Source: Fodinibius sp052060035 (GTDB lineage: Bacteria > Bacteroidota > Rhodothermia > Balneolales > Balneolaceae). From it: DNA of 64,000 nt. Within the stretch, counting starts at the first letter, position 1, and each line of letters opens with the position of its first letter. Below the pieces are notes generated by a model, which saw only the letters and a program-made list of their open reading frames with translations, had not been told where the DNA came from and made no database searches. The stretch covers positions 1 to 64,000 of the forward strand of contig NZ_JBPOEA010000010.1 of NCBI RefSeq assembly GCF_052060035.1, written 5' to 3'. Shown here one piece after another: positions 43,896 to 52,465 of this stretch. The translations under genes and the position numbers were made by a program.

Positions 43896-43997
43896 TTGCA
43901 TCGTTTCAAAAATGGAACATACCTTTTGATAGTTCTTTACGTTTTTTGAGCAACAAAAAAACATAAGGACCTATCTTTGCTGACAATAATGGACACT
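43896..43997. repeat. Repeat R4 plus R1, copy 2
   Basis: The partner of 39446-39548: TTGCATCGTTTCAAAAATGG to TTTGCTGACAATAATGGACA with few changes. The remaining 113 bases before the Wzi gene show no gene. Confidence 0.88.
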
Positions 43998-44110
43998 GCA
44001 CTTATTAATAAGATCCAAAAAAAACTTACATTCGTAACTCCTTTCGTAATTACCTGATCATATCCCTATATTCTCCTTCCAAATTTTAATTATCAGGATC
44101 AGAAGAGTCA

Positions 44111-45514
44111 GTGATTTTACAAAAGCTATTTCGATTAGGAGTTGTCAGCATTGCGTTAATAATAGCATTTCAAACTGCAGCTAATGGCCAGAACCAGAAG
44201 GATGTTTCTACTCCTGACCTAAATATAGAAATGGAATTTGGAACCGTAATAAGTGAAGAAGGGGAGCTACCCTTTTGGTTACACAGTAACCGTTGGGGTA
44301 TTATTGATCGCAAAAGTGCCAATGGGTTTGTACGATTAGCACCACAAGCAGGTTTAGGGACATTAGGACCTGTAAAGCTAAGTGCAGGTGCTGAATTAGT
44401 TGGTCGATTATCAGAGGATAATAACGTCTTTTTTAATGAGGGATATCTGCAGGCAGATTGGCAGATATTCCGTTTTGTAGCAGGACGCAAAAAAGAACAA
44501 ATTGGTATTACCGACAGTACCTTAACATCGGGTTCAATGATACAGAGTGGTAATGCCTCCCCAGTGCCCAAGATTCGGCTCTATACGCCCGATTGGGTGG
44601 GTGTTCCGGGCACCGATAACTGGCTGAGTTTTAGAGGATACTTCACTCACGGGTGGATGGGAAACGGGCGGTATATTGATGATCCTTGGCTGCACCAGAA
44701 ATACTTTTATTTAAAAGCTTTACCTAATGAATATCCTCTCCAATTTTACGGAGGAATCGTACAGAGTACATTATGGGCTGGTACCCACCCGGAGTATGGC
44801 AATTTGCCCGATGGATTAAGTGACTTTTGGAATGTCTTTACTGCACAGGAAAGTAATGCCGAAAATGCCGAACCCTCGGCAACAGGAGAAGCTGTAGGTA
44901 GTTCCATTGGTATTTACGATTTTGGTATTGAATATGATTACCAGGGCTTTGGAGGAATTGTCCACCGCCAGTTTTATTTGGAGACTGGGGCAGGGGCAAA
45001 GTTTAGAAATGTCTGGGACGGGCTCTGGGGTGTTTCAGTATCTTGGGATAAAAAATTCAACTATATAAATAATGTTTCCTGGAGTCATCTGTATACTAAG
45101 CGGCAAAGCTCACAAGAACATCGGGGGGATCCCTCCTATGGAGCGGATGGGTATTACGGGAATGGTATCTATCGGAGCGGATGGACTTATTATGGCCGTA
45201 CTATTGGAAATGCCTTATTGTTTTCAGATGGAATAGGTATTGGGATTGATAATAATATTGTTATTGCTCATCAACTTGGTTTAGGTGGTGTAATAGAAGG
45301 AGTGGTTTATGATTTGACTGTAGCCTATAGCAGAAATTATGGATCGAGAAGGACCGTTGGTTTTACAGGTCGGCAAGATCAATATTCTGGTCTTTTACAA
45401 ACTTCTATAAAGATACAGCCAAAAATGGATTTAAAAATGGATATCGCGTATGACACCGGGGATTTGTATGCGAATCAACTGGGGGGAATGGTTAGCGTAG
45501 TTTATCATTTATAA
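44111..45514 (+). CDS. Wzi-like capsule assembly outer-membrane protein
   Basis: 467 residues from GTG 44111, which opens directly on a signal peptide (ALIIAFQTAANGQ). The region LPFWLHSNRWGIID near residue 55 and many alternating Gly/Tyr/Trp strands indicate an 18-strand barrel of the capsule assembly Wzi family, which binds capsule at the cell surface. The C-terminus ends in an aromatic-rich strand (VSVVYHL), typical of outer-membrane proteins. It is the first gene of the polysaccharide region, but is separated from the rest by 694 bp. Confidence 0.82.
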   Translation: MILQKLFRLGVVSIALIIAFQTAANGQNQKDVSTPDLNIEMEFGTVISEEGELPFWLHSNRWGIIDRKSANGFVRLAPQAGLGTLGPVKLSAGAELVGRLSEDNNVFFNEGYLQADWQIFRFVAGRKKEQIGITDSTLTSGSMIQSGNASPVPKIRLYTPDWVGVPGTDNWLSFRGYFTHGWMGNGRYIDDPWLHQKYFYLKALPNEYPLQFYGGIVQSTLWAGTHPEYGNLPDGLSDFWNVFTAQESNAENAEPSATGEAVGSSIGIYDFGIEYDYQGFGGIVHRQFYLETGAGAKFRNVWDGLWGVSVSWDKKFNYINNVSWSHLYTKRQSSQEHRGDPSYGADGYYGNGIYRSGWTYYGRTIGNALLFSDGIGIGIDNNIVIAHQLGLGGVIEGVVYDLTVAYSRNYGSRRTVGFTGRQDQYSGLLQTSIKIQPKMDLKMDIAYDTGDLYANQLGGMVSVVYHL

Positions 45515-46208
45515 TAATTGATGAACCTATCTATTTCTTAGAACGCTTGAAAAGGGTGTTCTAAGTTTGTACACATAGTAAAGAGGGATTTAAAATTACT
45601 ATTCACTTAACCGTTTTAAGTTGGATCTAAAAATTGTTAGTGAACACCTGATACGGTAAATTGCTAAATTCTGGGCTAGGAGTTTTAAAAATAGGGGGGG
45701 GGGGTAGCTTTTAAAAGCAAGGGGACGGTTTAAGGCAAAATGCTTTCATAAGATTTTAAAAATAAGAAAATATAGGATCCCCTCCTGGTGAGTTTTTTTC
45801 CGCGCCCCGCTTGAAGGTGAGTTACTTTTTTGTTCATTCAACAGAGTAAGTCCCTATTTGGTCACAAAAATGAATAATATATTTTATCTCATCCCAAAAA
45901 TTGATATCACAAATTTCCAACTAAAAATAAACTACAAAACTTGTTGCAGTTATAAGCCCTCACTGCCCAGCAAAGAATTACGAGGTTAAGGATAAATCTC
46001 GAAACCCTGAAATTAATGTTGAACTATTTTGTTATTAGCAACTTGTATCCTGAAATCCTCTGTACAAATCTGTGGCCGAAATATCCAGATTCATATTTTC
46101 TAAAAGATTAATATTTCCTTACATTGAGCATTCTTAAAATCAAGCAGGGATGTAGTAGATAGCAAAAACTTATTTCCCCACTTATCATTTAGCTATTTTT
46201 AATTTTTA
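45515..46208. other. Gene-free interval before the chain-length gene
   Basis: No gene is supported in these 694 bases. Visible are an R5-like stretch (45611-45643), a G11 tract at 45694-45704 flanked by TTTTAAAA-type inverted arms, a TTTGGTCACAAAAATGAATA fragment near 45876 that recalls the sequence behind R1 at 39556, and an AT-rich run up to the Wzz-like gene that should contain the operon promoter. Confidence 0.5.
45694..45704. repeat. Homopolymeric G tract (G11)
   Basis: Eleven consecutive G in an otherwise AT-rich gap upstream of the polysaccharide operon. Tracts of this size are unstable and can drive phase variation of a nearby promoter. Confidence 0.9.
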
Positions 46209-47420
46209 ATTGAACAAGCGCTGAGCAACGAAAATCCACATAACGAACACCACGACCCTACTCCCCAAAAAAGGCAACAACCCGAATCCTACTACGGCGC
46301 TCCCCCCGAATACGGTTATCAACCCATTGAAGAAGAGGAAATCGACCTCATTGAGCTCGCGCAGACCTTCTGGGACGCCCGCGAAAAAATTGTAAAAATT
46401 ACCGCGGCATTTTTGGTACTGGGATTGCTTGTTGCCCTCTTCAGCCCCAAGGAATATTCCACCAGTGCTACTTTGATGCCCGAAACACAATCTGCACAAA
46501 GCGGTGCAAGTGGATTGTTGCAACAATACGGAGGCATGCTGGGTATCAGTGGGGCAAATTTGCAAGGCGGACAGGAAGGTTCTATCCCTCCGCAGCTCTA
46601 CCCGAACATTGTACAGAGCCTGCCCTACCAGGTGGAGCTGATGAACACCGAGGTCTATTTCGCGGAGTACGATACCACTGCCACGGTGCATGAGTTTTTT
46701 AGTGAAATTCATTCTCCATTTTCACTAATGGGGTTTTTAAAGGGTTATACCATCGACTTGCCAGGAAAAATTATAGGTTTATTTAAAGCTGATGAAGAAG
46801 GACCGGAACAGCCGCTACCCCAAAAGGTGGATCGCGATGCGGTATTGTCACTTTCTAAGGAACAGATGGAAACGGTAAAAACCTTGCAGGAGCGGTTGTC
46901 TATATCAGTAGATAAGGAAACGGGTATTTTAACCTTGACCTCTGAATTTCCCGATCCGCAAGCCGCTGCGGAAATAGGTAAGACCGGCATTAATTTACTT
47001 AAAGAGAATGTTGAAGAATACCGTACTCAGAAAGCACGGCAGAACCTGGAGTTTGTGCAGGAGCAGGTCGAGGAAGCCCGAAAGCGTTTTGAAGAAGCCC
47101 AGAATAGATTGGCGGAATTCCGTGACAGCAATATAAATTTGGCTACGGCCAAAGCTCAGACTCGAGAACAAGAGCTGCAGTCGCAATATGATCTGGCGTT
47201 TAATCTCTATAACTCCCTTTCCCAGCGACTGGAACAGGCAAAGTTGGACCTGCAGGAGGAAACCCCGGTACTTTCGGTATTGCAGCCGGTAAGTGTGCCG
47301 CTTAATGATAATACTTCTGGTCTGCTTATTTTAATTGTCTCAGGGATGTTGGGTGGTATTATTAGTCTGGGATGGGTGCTTGTTGAGAATTGGTGGAAAG
47401 AAGAATATAGTAGGCTCTAG
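46209..47420 (+). CDS. Wzz/GumC-family chain-length determinant without an ATG start
   Basis: About 400 residues. The open frame runs from 46203 after a stop at 46200-46202 and has no ATG before the first membrane helix. Candidate starts are ATT 46209 and CTG 46221; a TTG at 46413 falls inside the helix. The N-terminal part has PPEYGYQPIEEEEIDLIELA and FWDAREK, the Wzz signature before TM1 (AAFLVLGLLVALF). The periplasmic coiled coil is at about 255-350, with SVPLNDNTSGLLILIVSGML as TM2. It regulates chain length of the surface polysaccharide. Confidence 0.85.
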   Translation: MEQALSNENPHNEHHDPTPQKRQQPESYYGAPPEYGYQPIEEEEIDLIELAQTFWDAREKIVKITAAFLVLGLLVALFSPKEYSTSATLMPETQSAQSGASGLLQQYGGMLGISGANLQGGQEGSIPPQLYPNIVQSLPYQVELMNTEVYFAEYDTTATVHEFFSEIHSPFSLMGFLKGYTIDLPGKIIGLFKADEEGPEQPLPQKVDRDAVLSLSKEQMETVKTLQERLSISVDKETGILTLTSEFPDPQAAAEIGKTGINLLKENVEEYRTQKARQNLEFVQEQVEEARKRFEEAQNRLAEFRDSNINLATAKAQTREQELQSQYDLAFNLYNSLSQRLEQAKLDLQEETPVLSVLQPVSVPLNDNTSGLLILIVSGMLGGIISLGWVLVENWWKEEYSRL

Positions 47421-47431
47421 GATAAATTAGA

Positions 47432-48625
47432 ATGAAGTATGATATTGCTATAATTGGTGCTGGGATCATTGGTGGGGCATTGGCATATAAGTTATCAGAG
47501 GAGTATCAATTAAAAATTGTTGTAATTGATAAAGAGGCAAGGCCAAGCCAACACCAAACTGGTAGAAATAGTGGTATTATTCATTCAGGAGTATATTATC
47601 CTGAAAATTCTCTTAAATCTAAGAATTGTATTAATGGATATAAGCAGTTAATTCAGTTTTTAGAAGAGAATAGTATAACATACAAAATAACAGGCAAACT
47701 AATTGCGGCAGCTAATGAAACTGAATTTTCTGAATTAGATAGATTATTTGAAAATGCCCAATCAGTGGGATTGGGAGTGCAATATTTAACTGAGAAAGAG
47801 ATTCGAAAAATTGATCCTAATTTAACAATTCCCAAAGGATTCTTTGTTGAGGAAACAGGGTTAGTTGATTACAGCGAAGTACTAAACAAATTTATCAATA
47901 TTTCTTCTGATAATGGAGTTGACTTTATTTTTGGAGCAAGCCTGAATGATATTGCAGAGAAGGATAACAAATATAGTTTAAGTACGAATGGAAAATTTTT
48001 TCAAACAAAATATGTAATTAACTGTGCTGGACTTCAATGTGATCGAGTATTTGAGTTATTGACTGGTCAAAATTCCCCAGTAAAAATATTGCCATTTAAA
48101 GGTGAGTACTTCGAGGTTACTCCTGATTTGTATCAGTCTGATATCCCAGTTTATCCGGTTCCCAATCCAGACTTTCCATTTTTGGGTGTGCACCTGACAC
48201 CTATGATTGATGGATCTTTAAAGGTGGGGCCCAATGCCGTATTATCTTTTGACAGAGAAGGGTATAATGGATTTGAAATTAAGATTGCTGATGCATTAGA
48301 TATTGTTTCAAATAAGGCAATATATAAGCTTGTAAAAGATTATAAGGCGACGGTTTTAAAAGAAATGTTAAAACAAAAAAGTAAAACCTTCTTTGAAAAT
48401 AAGGTGAAGAAGTATTGGTCCAGTTTTAGTACTTCTGAAATAAATGGATATTCTTGTGGAATTAGAGCACAAGCAACAGAAAATGGTGAATTGTTAAGTG
48501 ATTTTAGAATTGAAACATATGAAAGACAGGTACATGTATTAAATGCCCCGTCACCGGCAGCTACTTCCTGTTTAGCTATTGCTGATACCATATTGGAAAA
48601 ATTGAATAAGTTAATTAATAATTAA
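47432..48625 (+). CDS. lhgO: FAD-dependent oxidase, L-2-hydroxyglutarate oxidase (LhgO) family
   Basis: 397 residues. The N-terminal Rossmann motif GAGIIGGALAYKLSEE binds FAD. GRNSGIIHSGVYYPENSLKS is the LhgO signature, and the C-terminal AICRxQxx-type block reads SCGIRAQATENGEL. Characterised members oxidise L-2-hydroxyglutarate to 2-oxoglutarate. Being the first gene of a sugar-modification operon, this one may act on a related hydroxy acid or nucleotide-sugar product. Twelve bases separate it from the Wzz-like gene. Confidence 0.85.
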   Translation: MKYDIAIIGAGIIGGALAYKLSEEYQLKIVVIDKEARPSQHQTGRNSGIIHSGVYYPENSLKSKNCINGYKQLIQFLEENSITYKITGKLIAAANETEFSELDRLFENAQSVGLGVQYLTEKEIRKIDPNLTIPKGFFVEETGLVDYSEVLNKFINISSDNGVDFIFGASLNDIAEKDNKYSLSTNGKFFQTKYVINCAGLQCDRVFELLTGQNSPVKILPFKGEYFEVTPDLYQSDIPVYPVPNPDFPFLGVHLTPMIDGSLKVGPNAVLSFDREGYNGFEIKIADALDIVSNKAIYKLVKDYKATVLKEMLKQKSKTFFENKVKKYWSSFSTSEINGYSCGIRAQATENGELLSDFRIETYERQVHVLNAPSPAATSCLAIADTILEKLNKLINN

Positions 48626-48635
48626 ACAATTTTTT

Positions 48636-49655
48636 ATGTCTAAAAAGAGAATACTACTCATCGGTGGAGCAGGTTATGTTGGAACAGTATTAACCTCCCA
48701 TTTGCTAAAAAAAGGATATAAAGTAAGAGTACTGGATAAATTTGTTTATAATAATCAGTTTGCTATTAAACCATATTTGGGAGATCCGGATTTTGAAATT
48801 CAAAAGGGAGATTTGACGAATGATCAAGATTTAGAAAAAGCTATTGAGGGAGTTTCTGATGTAGTTGTGTTAGGAGGGCTGGTAGGTGATCCTGTTACAA
48901 AAAAGTATCCTAAAGCCTCTAATAAAATTAATACCGAAGGCGTCCAATCTTGTATTGATTTCTTAAATGGCAAAGAGTTAGGCAAAGTTATTTTTATTTC
49001 CACCTGTTCGAACTATGGATTAATTGGAGAAGATGAGATGGCTGATGAAGAATTTGAATTGAATCCCCTTTCGTTATATGCAACTGCAAAGGTAGAAGCT
49101 GAGAAGCATTTGCTTTCATATAAAGAAAAAGCTGATTATACAGGCGTTGTATTGCGCTTTGCTACGGCATTTGGATTATCGCCGCGAATGCGTTTTGATT
49201 TGACTGTTAGTCAGTTTACTCGAGACCTTTATTTCGGTAAAGAGCTTGTTGTTTACGATGAACATACATGGAGGCCTTATTGCCATGTTCGTGACTTTGC
49301 TCGACTTGTGGAAAGGGTGTTAGATGCTAAAGAGAAAAAGGTTGATTTTGAGGTGTTTAATGCTGGAGCCGAAATGAATAATTTTACAAAAAAGATGATT
49401 GTGGATGAGATATTAAAACATGATCCTGATGGTTCAGTACAATACACAGGAAAGGGAGATGATCCCAGAAATTACCGAGTATCATTTAAAAAGGTAAAGT
49501 CAGTACTTGATTTCGAGCCAGAGTTTACTGTTGAAGAAGGAATACAAGAGTTAATAGAAGCTTTTGAAATTGGTGTTTACTCTGATTCGATGGAGAATTC
49601 AAAGAAGTATGGAAACTTTGAAATCAATTATGATGGGGCATTGAATAATGATTAA
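48636..49655 (+). CDS. NAD-dependent epimerase/dehydratase (extended SDR)
   Basis: 339 residues. The Rossmann motif is GGAGYVGTVLTSHLLKKG (GxxGxxG) and the catalytic pair is YATAK with S in STCSNYG upstream. It belongs to the nucleotide-sugar epimerase/dehydratase group; the exact reaction cannot be read from sequence. It overlaps the aminotransferase gene by 8 bases. Substrate: a UDP-, GDP- or dTDP-sugar. Confidence 0.88.
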   Translation: MSKKRILLIGGAGYVGTVLTSHLLKKGYKVRVLDKFVYNNQFAIKPYLGDPDFEIQKGDLTNDQDLEKAIEGVSDVVVLGGLVGDPVTKKYPKASNKINTEGVQSCIDFLNGKELGKVIFISTCSNYGLIGEDEMADEEFELNPLSLYATAKVEAEKHLLSYKEKADYTGVVLRFATAFGLSPRMRFDLTVSQFTRDLYFGKELVVYDEHTWRPYCHVRDFARLVERVLDAKEKKVDFEVFNAGAEMNNFTKKMIVDEILKHDPDGSVQYTGKGDDPRNYRVSFKKVKSVLDFEPEFTVEEGIQELIEAFEIGVYSDSMENSKKYGNFEINYDGALNND

Positions 49656-50790
49656 AGACTTTGTTTCATTTGTACAGGATGTTTATAGTACAGATGAGTT
49701 TATTCCATTACATGTACCGAGATTTGAAGGAAATGAAAAGGAGTATGTAACCAATACTATTGAATCCACCTTTGTATCATCAGTTGGTGCATATGTGGAT
49801 CAGTTTGAAGATATGATTGCCGATATCAGCCAAACAGCAAGTGGAGTTGCTATGGTTAACGGTACTTCTGCTCTTCAGGTTGCACTTCGATTAGCAGGTG
49901 TAAAAGATGGTGATGAAGTGCTGACCCAAGCTTTGACATTTGTGGCTACAGCTAATGCTATTCGATATAATGGTGCTGATCCGGTCTTTATTGATGTCGA
50001 CCGCGATACGATGGGACTTTCACCTGATGCTGTTCAAGAATTTTTAAAAGAATATGGAGAAATCCGGGAAGATGGTTGCTACAATAAACAAACAGGTAAG
50101 CGAATAGCGGCTTGTGTGCCGATGCATACGTTTGGATTTCCTGTCCATTTGGATGAATTACTTACGGTTTGTGATAATTGGAATATTCCTGTCGTAGAAG
50201 ATGCTGCAGAATCGTTAGGTTCTTTATATAATGGTAAACCGACCGGTAGTTTTGGGGATTTTGGAGTCTTTTCATTTAATGGCAATAAAATTGTGACTGC
50301 CGGGGGCGGTGGAGCTATTGTTACGGATGATGTAGAAGCTGGACAGCATGCTAAGCATTTAACGACTACGGCAAAGAAACCTCATGACTATGAATACTAC
50401 CACGATGAATTGGGATACAATTATCGTATGCCCAATTTAAATGCGGCATTGATTTGCGCGCAGCTGGAACAGTTGGATGATTATATAGAGAATAAACGGG
50501 CATTGGCCAAAGATTATTCAGATTTTTTTGGGCGTAAAGGCATTAAGTTCAGAAACGAACAAGCTGATACCAGGGCCAATTATTGGTTGATGTGTGTAGA
50601 ATTGGAAGATCGAAAGGAACGGGATGATTTTTTAGAAAAAACGAATGAAAGGGGAATAATGACACGCCCCATATGGCAGCTGATGTACCGGTTGCCGATG
50701 TATGAAGATTGTTTGCGAGATGAACAGCAGAATGCTGAATATCTGGAAGATCGAATTGTAAATATACCAAGTAGCGTTCGTGTTGAATAA
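49648..50790 (+). CDS. LegC-like sugar aminotransferase (DegT/DnrJ/EryC1)
   Basis: 380 residues. PLP-type fold I with the Schiff-base lysine about K214 in FSFNGNKIVTAGGGGAIVT. The N-terminal PLHVPRFEGNEKEYVTNTIE and STFVSSVG match the LegC group (aminotransferases for 4-amino sugars in legionaminic acid-type pathways). It would convert a 4-keto-sugar nucleotide to a 4-amino sugar. It sits between the SDR gene and the acyltransferase gene, consistent with keto, amino and N-acyl steps in sequence. Confidence 0.88.
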   Translation: MIKDFVSFVQDVYSTDEFIPLHVPRFEGNEKEYVTNTIESTFVSSVGAYVDQFEDMIADISQTASGVAMVNGTSALQVALRLAGVKDGDEVLTQALTFVATANAIRYNGADPVFIDVDRDTMGLSPDAVQEFLKEYGEIREDGCYNKQTGKRIAACVPMHTFGFPVHLDELLTVCDNWNIPVVEDAAESLGSLYNGKPTGSFGDFGVFSFNGNKIVTAGGGGAIVTDDVEAGQHAKHLTTTAKKPHDYEYYHDELGYNYRMPNLNAALICAQLEQLDDYIENKRALAKDYSDFFGRKGIKFRNEQADTRANYWLMCVELEDRKERDDFLEKTNERGIMTRPIWQLMYRLPMYEDCLRDEQQNAEYLEDRIVNIPSSVRVE

Positions 50791-51403
50791 TAATAACATA
50801 TTACTTGGTTATTCAGGACATGCCTTTGTGGTTGCTGAAGCAGCAGATAAGGCGGGTATTTCTATTGAATATTATGCTGACAAGGAGAAAGTAAAAGAAA
50901 ATCCTTTCGAGTTAGACTATATTGGGTTTGAAAGGAGTGAGGGTTTTAGTGGATGGGGCAAGGGGTTTGGTTTCGTGTTAGGAGTAGGAGATAACAAGAT
51001 CCGAATGGGCCTTGGCAACTTAGTTGAAAGTAAAAAAGAGTTATTATTGACAGTTTCACATCCTGAAGCTGAAATTTCAAATAGTGCTTCCATTGGTAGG
51101 GGTACCTTTATTTCTGCCCATGCGACGATAAATGCTTTAAGTGAAATCGGAAAATATGTGATTTTGAATACCAATTGCATTGTTGAGCATGAATGTCTTA
51201 TAGCTGAAGGTGTGCATATAGCACCGGGAGCTGTTTTAGCAGGAAATGTTGATGTTGGTAAAGGCTCTTTTATTGGAGCGAATGCGGTTGTAAAAGAAGG
51301 GATTTCTATAGGAGAAAATGTTATTGTGGGAGCTGGCTCAACAATTATTCAAGATATATCTGATGGGAAAAAGTTTGTAGGTAATCCTGGAAGTGAAATT
51401 TAG
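50780..51403 (+). CDS. NeuD-like acyltransferase (left-handed beta-helix)
   Basis: 207 residues from TTG 50780, overlapping the aminotransferase gene by 11 bases. An N-terminal Rossmann-like part (NILLGYSGHAFVVAEAADKA) precedes hexapeptide repeats (ASIGRGTFISAHATINALSE, AEGVHIAPGAVLAGNVDVGK, ENVIVGAGSTIIQDI) that form a left-handed helix. This is the NeuD/PglD acyltransferase family. It should acetylate the amino sugar made by the preceding enzyme. Confidence 0.87.
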   Translation: MLNNNNILLGYSGHAFVVAEAADKAGISIEYYADKEKVKENPFELDYIGFERSEGFSGWGKGFGFVLGVGDNKIRMGLGNLVESKKELLLTVSHPEAEISNSASIGRGTFISAHATINALSEIGKYVILNTNCIVEHECLIAEGVHIAPGAVLAGNVDVGKGSFIGANAVVKEGISIGENVIVGAGSTIIQDISDGKKFVGNPGSEI

Positions 51404-51412
51404 AAAAAAAGT

Positions 51413-52456
51413 ATGTATAGAAATAGAATTATAGAAAATGATTCTACCCTTATTGAAGCTTTCAAAAAAATGGATGAGCTTGATAAAAAGCTCTTAATCG
51501 TATTAGAAGAAGAAAGTTTCAAGGGATTACTAAGTGCCGGTGATATACAGCGGGCTATTATTAGGAATGAGCCCCTTGATACCGAAGTTGAAGAAGTATT
51601 AAGATCTGATATCCGAGTTGCTTCACCGACCGATTCTTTTGATAAGATAAAAGAGATGATGCTGGAGTTCCGTATGGAACTTTGTCCTGTTATAAATGAA
51701 CAGAATGAAATTGAAGACATCTACTATTGGGAAGATATCTTCCAGGATGAAGGCCCCCAACCTAAAGCTCAATTCGATTTACCTGTTGTTATTATGGCAG
51801 GTGGCTTTGGTACGCGTTTGAGACCGTTAACACATGTAATGCCCAAGCCCTTAATACCGATCGGAGAAAAAAGTATGCTTGAACATATTTTTGAAAGGTT
51901 TAACAGGCATGGCCCGGATCAATTTTTTATATCCGTGAATTATAAATCAGATTTAATTGAGTATTACCTTAGAAACCAGAATTTGCCATATCAACTAAAG
52001 TTTTTTAAAGAGGATGAACCACTTGGAACAGCAGGTAGTCTATCGCTAATTAAAGGACAAATTGGTGAAACATTTTTTATCAGTAATTGCGATATCATCA
52101 TCGAGCAAGACTATTCCGAAATCCTTGGCTATCATCGAGAAAATAAAAATGAATTAACGGTAGTATCTGCTCTTAAAAATTATGCAATTCCATATGGTAC
52201 TATTGATACAGGAGAAAATGGCAAGTTGGAATCTTTAAATGAAAAGCCAGATCTGACATTTCAAATAAATAGTGGTATGTATATTTTGGAACCTCACCTG
52301 TTAGAGGAAATTCCTGATCAAACTTTTTTTCATATTACTGATTTAATAGAGAAAATAAGAGAAAGAAATGGCAAGGTAGGAGTGTTTCCGGTATCTGAAA
52401 AGTCTTGGACTGATGTAGGAGAATGGGACAAGTACTTGGATAATATTAGTTTTTGA
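51413..52456 (+). CDS. CBS-domain sugar-phosphate nucleotidyltransferase (PtmE-like)
   Basis: 347 residues. Two CBS domains occupy about 1-115 (LLIVLEEESFKGLLSAGDIQ and PVINEQNEIEDIYYWEDIFQ), and a nucleotidyltransferase domain starts at about 122 with the NTP motif VVIMAGGFGTRLRPLTHVMP. This CBS-NTP_transferase order is that of PtmE, reported to make GDP-glucosamine in legionaminic acid synthesis. Ligand regulation through the CBS pair is likely. Nine bases follow the acyltransferase stop. Confidence 0.88.
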   Translation: MYRNRIIENDSTLIEAFKKMDELDKKLLIVLEEESFKGLLSAGDIQRAIIRNEPLDTEVEEVLRSDIRVASPTDSFDKIKEMMLEFRMELCPVINEQNEIEDIYYWEDIFQDEGPQPKAQFDLPVVIMAGGFGTRLRPLTHVMPKPLIPIGEKSMLEHIFERFNRHGPDQFFISVNYKSDLIEYYLRNQNLPYQLKFFKEDEPLGTAGSLSLIKGQIGETFFISNCDIIIEQDYSEILGYHRENKNELTVVSALKNYAIPYGTIDTGENGKLESLNEKPDLTFQINSGMYILEPHLLEEIPDQTFFHITDLIEKIRERNGKVGVFPVSEKSWTDVGEWDKYLDNISF

Positions 52457-52465
52457 TTTTATTGC

